From Nonomuraea rubra (GTDB taxonomy: Bacteria > Actinomycetota > Actinomycetes > Streptosporangiales > Streptosporangiaceae), in contig NZ_JACHMI010000001.1 in NCBI RefSeq assembly GCF_014207985.1, positions 1,533,001 to 1,597,000 on the forward strand: a DNA stretch of 64,000 nt. Reading direction: 5' to 3'. Each line of letters opens with the position of its first letter. Within the stretch, counting starts at the first letter, position 1. Under the pieces are notes generated by a model, which was not told the origin of the DNA, did no database searches, and saw nothing but the letters and a program-made list of their open reading frames with translations. The translations under genes and the position numbers were made by a program. Below are positions 16,778 to 25,104 of this stretch, piece after piece.

Positions 16778-18361
16778 TTACCGCCTGATGGTACGCGCCT
16801 TCGCGTACTCCCTGAGAAATTCGTCCCACTCGGTGTGCTGGGCGATCTGGAGGTCCCCGTAGTAGCGCGAGATCGTGCGCTCCATCGGGAAGTACGCGCT
16901 CAGCCCGCCGCACTCCTCCACCTTCTCGCCCAGATGCCCCTCGTTGACCACGAAGCCGCCGGGCCCGTGGATGGCCAGCAGCTTGTCGGCCACCGAGGCC
17001 AGCGTCGGGTCGGTCCGCGAGTCGGCCACCAGCGCCAGGCAGATCGTGCGCAGGTCCGTCAGCGACCGGTCGAGGTGGAAGCGGGTCGCGACCGACTGCA
17101 CGCTGTCCACCACGGACCGGTTGACCTGCACCTGCCGGCGCATGCCTTCGGCCAGCGTCTGGAACTCGCGCATGAACTCCTCGATGCGCGTCGCGTCCAC
17201 CGCGCACTGGGTGACGGTCTGGTGCGTGCCGCGGTAGGACTTGACGTACTCGTCCACCACGATCCGCCCGAGCTCGCGCGCGTCCATGCGCGGGTCGGCC
17301 GCCACGGCGGTGAGGATCTCGGTGTACGGCCAGCCCTCGTTGGGTTCGAGCTCCTCCGAGCCCACCACGACCCCGGCGTGCTCCCGGAGTTCGTAGCAGA
17401 CCTCGAGGTTGCTCATCAGGCAGGCGTCCATGCCGAGCAGGTCGACCGGCCGGCCCAGGTCCTGGTGGACGGCCCGCATGACGTTGCACAGCTCGATGGT
17501 GTCCAGCGAGTGCAGCGTGCCGTCGTCACTGGCGATCGCCCGGTCGTGCCCGGTCGGCAGGCGGAGCACCTCGGTCAGCGACGTGGTGAACAGCGCCTTG
17601 GTGATCTCCTGCGACTCCGTCAGCCTGGACAGCTCGGAGAAGGCCGGCTCGCCGTCGGCCATCGACGCGCGCGGGGCCCTGCGGACGTAGCCGCTCTCCA
17701 CGTCGCGCCGGACCGCGCGGCCCCTGACCTGGGTGTAGATCTGGTCGAGGTCGTCGGGGGTCCAGCCGCCGCCGTGGTTCCAGATCACCAGCGCGTACCG
17801 CCTGGCGGGCGCGCGGGCGACGGACCAGCGGACGAAGTCCAGGAGCGTCTGCGGGTGGCCGGAGTCGACGGGCGGGTGCAGCTCCTCGACCACGTCGGGC
17901 GCGCCGCCCGCCCTGATCTCCAGGTGCTGGGCCCGGCCGCCGGCGTCCTGCCGCTTGACGAAGCAGGTGACCCGGACGCCGTTGTACGACTGGACCGCGC
18001 GCAGCTCCTCCAGGTCGCGTCCCGCGGCGTCGGACAGGTTGTTGTTGCCCGCCATGTAGATCATGACGTTCCAGTCGGCCGGCTCGTCCGGGCGGGGCTC
18101 GTCCGCCGTGGCCGTCCCGGTCCGGCCGAGCGCCCGCCACGTGGCAGGGCCCGCCACGCCGTCGGCCGGCAGCCCCGCGCGCTGCTGGACGCTCAGCACG
18201 GCGCCGTAGGTGGTGCCGCCGAAGTACCCGTCGGCCCGTACCCGGTGGCCGCGGGCGCGCAGCAGCTCCTGGAGCCGCCTGACCTCTTCCCCTCTGCTGC
18301 CGAGCCGCAACGTGGGCCGCATCGTGGGCCGCAACGTGGGCCGCGGCGTGGGCCCGGCCAT
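16778..18361 (-). CDS. Clostripain-family (C11) cysteine protease with N-terminal peptidoglycan-binding-like domain
   Basis: A 527-aa protease of the caspase clan. Residues 1-18 are a Pro/Arg/Thr repeat (PTLRPTMRPTLR). Residues about 20-78 form a PG_binding_1 domain (LGSRGEEVRRLQELL, DGYFGGTTYGAV, GPATWRALG). The C11 domain starts at WNVMIYMAGNNNLSD and contains the catalytic histidine in VIWNHGGGW and cysteine in LLGMDACLMS. No signal peptide or membrane helix is seen, so it may be cytoplasmic despite the wall-binding-type domain. ATG overlaps the upstream stop by one base (TGATG at 18363-18359), so it is co-translated with the unknown partner gene. C11 enzymes cut after basic residues and often mature autocatalytically; the target here is unknown. 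Confidence 0.85.
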   Translation of the reverse strand: MAGPTPRPTLRPTMRPTLRLGSRGEEVRRLQELLRARGHRVRADGYFGGTTYGAVLSVQQRAGLPADGVAGPATWRALGRTGTATADEPRPDEPADWNVMIYMAGNNNLSDAAGRDLEELRAVQSYNGVRVTCFVKRQDAGGRAQHLEIRAGGAPDVVEELHPPVDSGHPQTLLDFVRWSVARAPARRYALVIWNHGGGWTPDDLDQIYTQVRGRAVRRDVESGYVRRAPRASMADGEPAFSELSRLTESQEITKALFTTSLTEVLRLPTGHDRAIASDDGTLHSLDTIELCNVMRAVHQDLGRPVDLLGMDACLMSNLEVCYELREHAGVVVGSEELEPNEGWPYTEILTAVAADPRMDARELGRIVVDEYVKSYRGTHQTVTQCAVDATRIEEFMREFQTLAEGMRRQVQVNRSVVDSVQSVATRFHLDRSLTDLRTICLALVADSRTDPTLASVADKLLAIHGPGGFVVNEGHLGEKVEECGGLSAYFPMERTISRYYGDLQIAQHTEWDEFLREYAKARTIRR

Positions 18362-19350
18362 CAGTCGGCGGCCCAGTGGAAGTCGAAGCACTTGCCGTCG
18401 GGCGACAGGTCGCCGATCGGGATGACGTACATCGGCGCGTGCTCGCCGAACATCCGCGCCTTCCACAGCACGATCGAGCCGCCGGCCTGCACGGCCCTGG
18501 ACTCGAAGACGGCGTGGCGGTCGCCGTCGATCTCGACGAAGCAGAGCTGCCTGTCGGTCTCGTCGGTGACCTGGATGCCCTTCCACCAGCTGCTGTGCGG
18601 CGCCGTCGAGATGCGGATCTCGGTGGTGCCGGGCTGGGCCGGGGTCTCGGTCAGGTGCAGGACGTCGCCGTCGCGCAGCCGGTGGGCGTTGACGAGCTCT
18701 GTCCTGGTGATCCGCATGAGCTGGATCGGGCCGCGGCCCGGCATGCGCTCGTACCGGATGGGGGAGCGCTGGTCGCCGTGCACGATGGCCAGCAGTTCGG
18801 GCAGCTGCGAGACGATGGCGGGCAGCGTGGCCTGCACGATGGGGCCGAAGTAGCGCTGGTTGAGCTCACGGTCGGTCACGCGTACGGGATGCTCGGCCCG
18901 GGTGCCGTTCATGGCCTGGAGGAGGCCGGGCAGCACCTGCATCATGATCGGGGTGACCGTGCCGAGCAGTTGCGGCACGAACTGCAGGAAGCGGTCCTCC
19001 TCGTTCTGGTCCGTGTCGGCCTTGGCGGGGCCGAAGGACAGGAGCTGCTCCACCAGCGGCGGGATGATGGCCTGCACGACCGGCATGAGGACGGCGGCCA
19101 CGTCCATGAACGACCGGTCGGCGGCGAGCTGGGCGAAGATCTCCGGACCTGCGTGGCGTGGCTGCTGGTACTCCACGGGCCGGTGCTCCATGCGCGGTCC
19201 CATCGGCAGCAGGTGAGCCTGTTGCGGACGTGCGCCGAACTGGTCCGCTGCCTGGTGGGTCAGCTGTAGTCCCTGGAGGATCGTGGGGAACAGCACGTTG
19301 AGAATCCGTGCCTCCGCTCCCCGCTGCTCCTCTGCGATGTAGGACGGCAT
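18361..19350 (-). CDS. Unknown protein with three hydrophobic helical repeats, partner of the C11 protease
   Basis: A 329-aa protein I do not recognise. Three similar hydrophobic amphipathic segments of about 27 residues, each built around P-x-V/I and L-P, occur near residues 80-108 (VLMPVVQAIIPPLVEQLL), 122-149 (TPIMMQVLPGLLQ) and 168-194 (IVQATLPAIVSQLPELL). The C-terminal 120 residues look beta-rich, with a tryptophan pair (SSWWKGIQV) and an end F-H-W-A-A-D. There is no signal peptide. CGGGAGA six bases before the ATG supports the start. It is the first gene of a two-gene operon with the protease, and the hydrophobic repeats make membrane association possible. A substrate or effector role is inference. 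Confidence 0.65.
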   Translation of the reverse strand: MPSYIAEEQRGAEARILNVLFPTILQGLQLTHQAADQFGARPQQAHLLPMGPRMEHRPVEYQQPRHAGPEIFAQLAADRSFMDVAAVLMPVVQAIIPPLVEQLLSFGPAKADTDQNEEDRFLQFVPQLLGTVTPIMMQVLPGLLQAMNGTRAEHPVRVTDRELNQRYFGPIVQATLPAIVSQLPELLAIVHGDQRSPIRYERMPGRGPIQLMRITRTELVNAHRLRDGDVLHLTETPAQPGTTEIRISTAPHSSWWKGIQVTDETDRQLCFVEIDGDRHAVFESRAVQAGGSIVLWKARMFGEHAPMYVIPIGDLSPDGKCFDFHWAAD

Positions 19351-19419
19351 GATGTTCTCCCGGCTATTTGCGGCATTCGTCCACGTTGGACGCTATGAAC
19401 GGGTCTTGCCGCGAGCATC

Positions 19420-19456
19420 AGGGAACGCCCTGGGGATAACCCCGGGGCGTTTCCCT
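19420..19456. promoter_or_regulatory. Long inverted repeat in the divergent protease-operon/LAL-regulator region
   Basis: AGGGAA, a one-base bulge, then a 10-bp stem around an ATAA loop, closing with TTTCCCT. It is symmetric on both strands. The element AGGGAAC recurs at 19532-19538, right before the LAL regulator, so this may be a regulator-binding region rather than a terminator: there is no gene end here. The rest of the 210-base gap shows no clear promoter. Confidence 0.4.
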
Positions 19457-19560
19457 AATGACCGAAAGAGCTGACTCGGGTCAAGGACACTGGACGCCCG
19501 CCGGGCCAAGGCACACGATGAACTTTGGCCTAGGGAACATCCGGCGAGGGGGTGAGTCCG

Positions 19561-22326
19561 ATGGCAGCCCGCGCCCTTCGCAAGGGACCCGAGCGCTCCC
19601 GGGACGAACAGTTCGTCGGCCGGTGCCGGGAACTGGCGGTGCTCCACGCCCAGCTCGGGCGGGTCTGTGAAGGACGGTCGAGCCTCGTCGTGCTGGAGGG
19701 GCCGGCCGGGATCGGCAAGACGGCGCTGGCAGGGGAGTTCCTGTCCGCGATCGAGAACGCGGTCGTGCTGGAGGTCAGCGGGGACGACGGCGAGTCCGAG
19801 CTGCCGTACGGGGTGCTGGCGCAGCTCGGACCGCAGGCACAACACGTGCCGGAGACGCTCGCCGGGCTGGCCGCCGGGGCCGTCCCCGACCCGCTGGCCG
19901 TGGGGGCCGCGCTGCTGGAGCTGCTGGCCCAGCTCCAGCTCGGCACGCCCGTGGTCGTCGCCATCGACGGGGCGGACTGGGCGGACCTGCCCTCGTTGCA
20001 GGCGCTGACGTTCGCGCTGCGGCGGCTGCGTACCGACCGGGTGCTCGCCATCGTGATCGTCAGGGAGAGCGACCACCCCAGGCTGCCCGACGGGCTGCGG
20101 CGGCTGCTGCGCAGCAGCGCGGCGCTGCGGCTGCCGCTGGGCGGGCTGAGCGCGCGCGAGCTGCAGGCGCTCAGCGCCCGGCTCGGTCCCGTACGGCTGA
20201 CGCCCCAGGCCGCCGAGCGGCTGCACGAGCACACCAAGGGCGTGCCGCTGCACGCGCGGGCGCTGCTCCAGCAGGTGCGCGCCGAGACCCTGGCCGACGT
20301 GGACGCCCCGCTGCCGGCGCCGCGCGCGTACGCCACGCTGGTGCGTGGGCGGCTCGGCGGATGCGAGGCCACCGCGCAGCGGCTGCTCACGGCCGCCGCC
20401 GTGCTCGGCACGCCCGCGCCGCTGCACCTCGTGGCCCGCATGGCCGAGCTGGCCGAGCCGCTGCCCGCGCTGGAGCAGCTCACCGCCGCCGGGCTGCTCG
20501 TGGAGTGGCGTACGGGGGCCGGGGTCTCGGTGGGCTTTCCGAACCCGCTGGTCAGGGCCGCCGTCTACCACGACCTCGGGCCCGCCACCCGGCGGCGGCT
20601 GCACCTGCTGGCCGCGTCCCTGGTGGACGACGTGGTGCACCGGCTGCACCACCGGCTCGCCGCCGCCGACCAGGTGGACGACGAGCTCGTCCGCGAGGTC
20701 GCCCTGATGGGGCGGCGGCAGGCGGCGGCCGGGCAGTGGGCCAAGGCGTGCGGATGCCTGACCCGGGCCGTGCAGCTCACGGAGGGAGGGCCGGACCGGG
20801 ACAGGCTGATCGCCGAGGCGGTGGAGGCCCTGCTGGCCGCCGGCCGGCCAGGGGACGCCGGGGCCCTGGCAGCCCGCGTGTCGCCCGGCGGGGACCCCGA
20901 AGTGCACGGGTACGTGCAGGGGTCGGTGGCGCTGGTGGCGGGGCGGGTGGCGGAGGCGGCCCGGCTGCTCGACAACGCCTGGACCCACGCGGGCGGGCAG
21001 GGGGGTGGCGACGGATGGCTCGCCTCGGCCGTCGCCGCCCGCCAGGCGATGGCGGGCCTGCTGCGCGGCTGTGGCGGGGACGCGGCCCGCTGGGCGGAGC
21101 GCGCCACGACGGCGCCGGACGGCGGCGGGCGGGAGTTCGTGCGGTTCGCCCGGCTGGTCGGGCCGGGGCTGGCGGGGGACGTCGGGAGAGGGCCGGCGGA
21201 GAGCGCGGAGCTGCCGGCCCCGGCGCAGGCCACGGCGGGCGAGCTGGACGCGCTGCTCGGCCGCGCCACCCTGCGCCTGTGGGCCGACGACCTGGCAGGC
21301 GCGCAGGCGGACCTGCTCGGCCTGCTCGCCGTGGGCGCCGGCAGGTCGGCGCCGTTCCAGCTCCTGGTGGCGAGCACGCTCGCCCAGTCGGAGTACCGGC
21401 TCGGCAGGTGGGACGACGCCGCCGGGCACGCCGAGCTCGGCGCCTCGACGGCCGACGACTTCGGCCAGGCGTGGCTGGCCGGCTACGCGCACGCCGTGGC
21501 CGCCCTCGTGCCGGCCGCGCGCGGCGAGTGGGAGCGGGCCGCCGCCCACGTACGCGCCGCGCGCGCCGCCTGCGCGCCCGGCAACGTCTCCGCCCAGGTC
21601 AGCACGGCCGCCGCCGAGGCCCTGGTGGCCACGGCCCGCGGCGACCACGACGCGGTCGTCACCGCGCTCACCCCGCTCACCAGGACGGACCTGCCCGACG
21701 AGCCGGCCGCCGTGCTCTGGCGCACGCTCCTGGCCGACGCGCTGGTCAACGCCGGCAGGCCGGAGGAGGCCGAGAAGGTGCTCGTACCGTGCGAGCTGCT
21801 GGCCCTGGACAGGGAACGGCGCAGCGTGCTGGCCGCCGCCGCGCGCGCCAGGGCGGGGCTGCACGCCGCCAGGCACGAGCCGGTCGAGGCGGAGGCCTGC
21901 TACCAGGTGGCGCTGGAGCACACGGCGAAGATCGAGACGCCGTTCGAGGAGGCCAGGATCCAGCTCGCGTACGGAACTTTCCTGCGCCGCAGGGGCCGCC
22001 GCTCGGCCGCCGCGGAGCAGCTCGAAGCGGCCCAGCTCACGCTCTCCAGACTGGGCGCGCTGCCGTACCTGGAGCAGTGCGACCTGGAGCTGGCCGCGAG
22101 CGGGCGGGCGGTGCTGCGCCCGCAGGACACCGCCAGGCTCGGCCTGACACCTCAGGAGCACACGGTGGCGGTGCTGATCAGCAGGGGGCTGACCAACCGG
22201 CAGGCGGCACGCAAGCTGGTGCTGAGCGTCAAGACGGTCGAGTACCACCTCAGCCACATCTACACCAAGCTCGGCATCACCTCCCGCACGGCGCTGATCG
22301 GGAAGCTGAGCGATCTCGGTGAGTGA
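19561..22326 (+). CDS. LuxR-family ATP-binding (LAL) transcriptional regulator
   Basis: Large ATP-dependent activator (921 aa). The N-terminal AAA/NACHT-like ATPase has Walker A GPAGIGKTAL (about residue 45) and Walker B-like VVVAIDGADWAD. The long middle is Ala/Leu-rich helical repeats of TPR type. The C-terminal LuxR helix-turn-helix (LTPQEHTVAVLISRGLTNRQ, SVKTVEYHLSHIYTKLGI) is complete. GTG at 19552 is possible, but GAGGGGG at the right distance favours the ATG at 19561. LAL proteins often activate neighbouring operons in response to a small molecule; the divergent protease pair is one candidate target. The gene's last bases overlap the upstream open region of the next gene. Confidence 0.9.
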   Translation: MAARALRKGPERSRDEQFVGRCRELAVLHAQLGRVCEGRSSLVVLEGPAGIGKTALAGEFLSAIENAVVLEVSGDDGESELPYGVLAQLGPQAQHVPETLAGLAAGAVPDPLAVGAALLELLAQLQLGTPVVVAIDGADWADLPSLQALTFALRRLRTDRVLAIVIVRESDHPRLPDGLRRLLRSSAALRLPLGGLSARELQALSARLGPVRLTPQAAERLHEHTKGVPLHARALLQQVRAETLADVDAPLPAPRAYATLVRGRLGGCEATAQRLLTAAAVLGTPAPLHLVARMAELAEPLPALEQLTAAGLLVEWRTGAGVSVGFPNPLVRAAVYHDLGPATRRRLHLLAASLVDDVVHRLHHRLAAADQVDDELVREVALMGRRQAAAGQWAKACGCLTRAVQLTEGGPDRDRLIAEAVEALLAAGRPGDAGALAARVSPGGDPEVHGYVQGSVALVAGRVAEAARLLDNAWTHAGGQGGGDGWLASAVAARQAMAGLLRGCGGDAARWAERATTAPDGGGREFVRFARLVGPGLAGDVGRGPAESAELPAPAQATAGELDALLGRATLRLWADDLAGAQADLLGLLAVGAGRSAPFQLLVASTLAQSEYRLGRWDDAAGHAELGASTADDFGQAWLAGYAHAVAALVPAARGEWERAAAHVRAARAACAPGNVSAQVSTAAAEALVATARGDHDAVVTALTPLTRTDLPDEPAAVLWRTLLADALVNAGRPEEAEKVLVPCELLALDRERRSVLAAAARARAGLHAARHEPVEAEACYQVALEHTAKIETPFEEARIQLAYGTFLRRRGRRSAAAEQLEAAQLTLSRLGALPYLEQCDLELAASGRAVLRPQDTARLGLTPQEHTVAVLISRGLTNRQAARKLVLSVKTVEYHLSHIYTKLGITSRTALIGKLSDLGE

Positions 22327-22369
22327 TCGTTATGATCGCATTGACCGTATTGTCGTTCGGGGGAGCGTG

Positions 22370-23374
22370 ATGACCGTTTCGCGGCCGAAGACCCTGCTCG
22401 CGATGGCACCGCACATCGCCGCCCGGCTCGTCACGGGCCCGGTGCGCGAACGCCTGGTCACGATCGCCGACGTGGACCCCGGCCTGGTGGCCGCCGACTT
22501 CGCCGACCCGGCCGTGGCCGGGGCGCTGGCCGAGGCGGAGGTGCTCTACACGAGCTGGTGGTGCCCGCCCATCACCGCCGAGGTGCTGGCCGCGGCGCCG
22601 CGGCTGCGGGCCGTCGTGCACGCGGCCGGCTCGGTGAAGCACCACGTCACCGAGGCGTGCTGGGAGCGCGGCCTGCTCGTCTCCTCCGCGGCGGCGGCCA
22701 ACGCCGAGCCCGTCGCCGAGTACACGCTGGCCGCGATCCTGTTCGCCAACAAGCGGGTGACCGACATCGCCCGGCTCTACCGGGAGCAGCGGGGGGTGCG
22801 GCTCGACCTCGACCGGATGTTCCCCGGGTTCGGCAACTACCGGCGCACGGTCGGGATCATCGGCGCGTCCAAGATCGGGCGGCGGGTGATCGAGCTGCTG
22901 CGGCCGTTCGAGCTGGACGTGCTGGTCGCGGACCCGTACCTGACCGATGACCTCGGCGTGCCGCACGTCGGGCTGGACGAGCTGTTCGAGCGGTGCGACG
23001 TGGTCAGCGTGCACGCGCCCGAGCTGCCCGAGACCCACCACCTCGTCAGCTCCGCCCGCCTGGCCCGCATGCGCGACGGCGCCACGCTGATCAACACGGC
23101 CCGCGGCTCGCTCGTCGACCAGGACGCGCTCGTCGCCGAGCTGGCCTCCGGGCGGCTGTACGCGGTCATCGACGTCACCGAGCCCGACCCGCTGCCCGCG
23201 GACTCGCCCCTGTACGACCTGCCGAACGTCCTGCTCACCCCGCACATCGCCGGCTCGCTGGGCGGCGAGCTGGCCCGCATCGCCGACCTGGCCGTGGACG
23301 AGCTGGACAGGTACGCCCGGGGCCTGCCGTTCGCGCACGGCGTGGCGGCGGAGGAGCTGGCCACGCTCGCCTGA
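22370..23374 (+). CDS. D-2-hydroxyacid dehydrogenase family protein
   Basis: NAD-dependent oxidoreductase (334 aa) of the phosphoglycerate-dehydrogenase-like family, reducing a 2-keto acid or oxidising a D-2-hydroxyacid. The Rossmann motif is in VGIIGASKIGRR, the substrate arginine in NTARGSLVD, the glutamate in VTEPDPLP and the catalytic histidine in LLTPHIAGS. The second residue group of the nucleotide motif is A-S-K rather than G-x-G. The frame is open from 22319, inside the regulator gene, but GGGGGAGC before the ATG at 22370 marks the start. A TATGAT hexamer at 22331-22336 may be its -10 element. The substrate is unknown. Confidence 0.88.
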   Translation: MTVSRPKTLLAMAPHIAARLVTGPVRERLVTIADVDPGLVAADFADPAVAGALAEAEVLYTSWWCPPITAEVLAAAPRLRAVVHAAGSVKHHVTEACWERGLLVSSAAAANAEPVAEYTLAAILFANKRVTDIARLYREQRGVRLDLDRMFPGFGNYRRTVGIIGASKIGRRVIELLRPFELDVLVADPYLTDDLGVPHVGLDELFERCDVVSVHAPELPETHHLVSSARLARMRDGATLINTARGSLVDQDALVAELASGRLYAVIDVTEPDPLPADSPLYDLPNVLLTPHIAGSLGGELARIADLAVDELDRYARGLPFAHGVAAEELATLA

Positions 23375-23460
23375 GAGCCGGATCTCCCCTCTCCCGAGGT
23401 GAGACCGCCGTCCCGTTATTCGCGTGAACCGGCTGTCACCAGGCCAGTAGGATCTCGCCC

Positions 23461-25071
23461 ATGGTGGCCACCGGATCCGGGAGTGGGAAGGCGTACTACG
23501 TCACCACTCCCATTTACTACGTCAACGACGCGCCGCACCTGGGCCATGCCTACACGACCGTCGCGGGCGACGTGCTCACGCGCTGGCACCGGCAGCGCGG
23601 CGAGCGGGTGTGGTTCCTGACGGGCACCGACGAGCACGGCCAGAAGGTCCTGCGCACCGCCGAGGCCAACGGGGTGAGCCCGCAGGAGTGGTGCGACAGG
23701 CTCGTGGAGGAGGCGTGGAAGCCCCTCTGGCGGCATCTGGAGATCGCCCACGACGACTTCATCCGCACCACGGAGCAGCGGCACACCGACCGGGTGCGGG
23801 AGTTCGTCCAGGATCTCTACGACAAGGGGGAGATCTACCAGGGCGGCTACGAGGGCCCGTACTGCGTGGGCTGCGAGGAGTACAAGCTGCCCGGCGAGCT
23901 GATCGCCGGCGAGGGCGAGTACGCGGGCAGGCAGCTCTGCCCGATCCACAAGCGGCCGGTGGAGATCCTCAAGGAGGAGAACTACTTCTTCAAGCTGAGC
24001 GAGTACGGCGACAGGCTGCTCGCCCACTACGAGGCCCACCCGGACTTCATCCAGCCCGAGTCGGCCCGCAACGAGGTGGTCAACTTCGTCCGGCAGGGCC
24101 TGCAGGACCTGTCCATCTCCCGCTCGACCTTCGACTGGGGCGTGCCCGTCCCGTGGGACGACCGGCACGTCATCTACGTCTGGGTGGACGCGCTGCTCAA
24201 CTACGCCACGGCGGCCGGCTACAACCAGAACCAGGACACGTTCGAGTCCCGCTTCCCGGCCGACGTGCACCTCATCGGCAAGGACATCCTCCGCTTCCAC
24301 GCGGTCATCTGGCCGGCGCTGCTCATGGCCAACGGGCTGCGGCTGCCCGGCCGCGTCGTCGCGAACGGCTGGCTGCTGGTCGGCGGCGAGAAGATGTCGA
24401 AGTCGAACCTGACCGGCATCAGCCCGCGCGACATCACCTCCCACTTCGGGGTGGACGCCTTCCGCTGGTACCTGCTGCGCGCGATCGCCTACGGCCAGGA
24501 CGGCTCGTTCTCCTGGGAGGACCTCGCCGCCCGCTACACCTCGGAGCTGGCCAACGACTACGGCAACCTCGCCTCCCGCGTGGCCGCCATGGTCGGCAGG
24601 TACTTCGACGGTGTCCTGCCCGAGGCGACCGCCGACGGCGGGGCCGAGCAGGCCGTCCAGGACGCCCTGGCCAAGACGGTCGCCGACGCCGACAGGAAGA
24701 TCGGCGACGACGTGGACTTCCAGGCCGGCATCGTGGCCATCTTCGACTTCGTCAAGCAGGTCAACGGCTACATCTCCGAGCAGGAGCCGTGGAAGGTGGC
24801 CAAGGACGGCTCCCCGGAGGGCCGGGCCCGCCTGGCGACCATCCTCTACACCGCCGCCGAGTCCCTGCGCGCGGTCGCGGTGCTGCTGAACCCGTTCATG
24901 CCCGAGAGCTCCCAGCGGCTCTGGGAGTCGCTCGGCGCGGAGCCCGGCCTCGGCGCCCTCGCCGGCCAGCGGGTCCAGGACGCCGGCGAGTGGGGCAGGC
25001 TCCCGGCCGGCTCGGTGATCACCAAGGGCGCGATCCTCTTCCCGCGCCTGGAGGACAGGCCGGGCGCGTAG
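23461..25071 (+). CDS. metG: Methionyl-tRNA synthetase
   Basis: Cytoplasmic class I synthetase that charges tRNA-Met (536 aa). The HIGH-type signature is PHLGHAY near residue 25, KMSKS is in GGEKMSKSNLTGIS, and the zinc-knuckle-like cysteines are in YCVGCEEYKL and LCPIH. WVDALLNY and the helical anticodon-binding domain (NGYISEQEPWKV) follow. There is no C-terminal EMAP-type tRNA-binding domain, as in many actinobacteria. It starts at ATG 23461 after an 86-base gap and ends 33 bases before the kinase gene. Confidence 0.97.
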   Translation: MVATGSGSGKAYYVTTPIYYVNDAPHLGHAYTTVAGDVLTRWHRQRGERVWFLTGTDEHGQKVLRTAEANGVSPQEWCDRLVEEAWKPLWRHLEIAHDDFIRTTEQRHTDRVREFVQDLYDKGEIYQGGYEGPYCVGCEEYKLPGELIAGEGEYAGRQLCPIHKRPVEILKEENYFFKLSEYGDRLLAHYEAHPDFIQPESARNEVVNFVRQGLQDLSISRSTFDWGVPVPWDDRHVIYVWVDALLNYATAAGYNQNQDTFESRFPADVHLIGKDILRFHAVIWPALLMANGLRLPGRVVANGWLLVGGEKMSKSNLTGISPRDITSHFGVDAFRWYLLRAIAYGQDGSFSWEDLAARYTSELANDYGNLASRVAAMVGRYFDGVLPEATADGGAEQAVQDALAKTVADADRKIGDDVDFQAGIVAIFDFVKQVNGYISEQEPWKVAKDGSPEGRARLATILYTAAESLRAVAVLLNPFMPESSQRLWESLGAEPGLGALAGQRVQDAGEWGRLPAGSVITKGAILFPRLEDRPGA

Positions 25072-25104
25072 CGGGCCCCCGCGGCCCGGCCCTACGCTCT
25101 CCGC

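Noticed and set aside
19393..22257. 954-aa open frame on the minus strand opposite the LAL regulator
   Set aside because: Arg/Gly/Pro/Val/Gln-rich translation with no domain; it is a shadow of the GC-rich regulator gene, which has clear ATPase and LuxR motifs.
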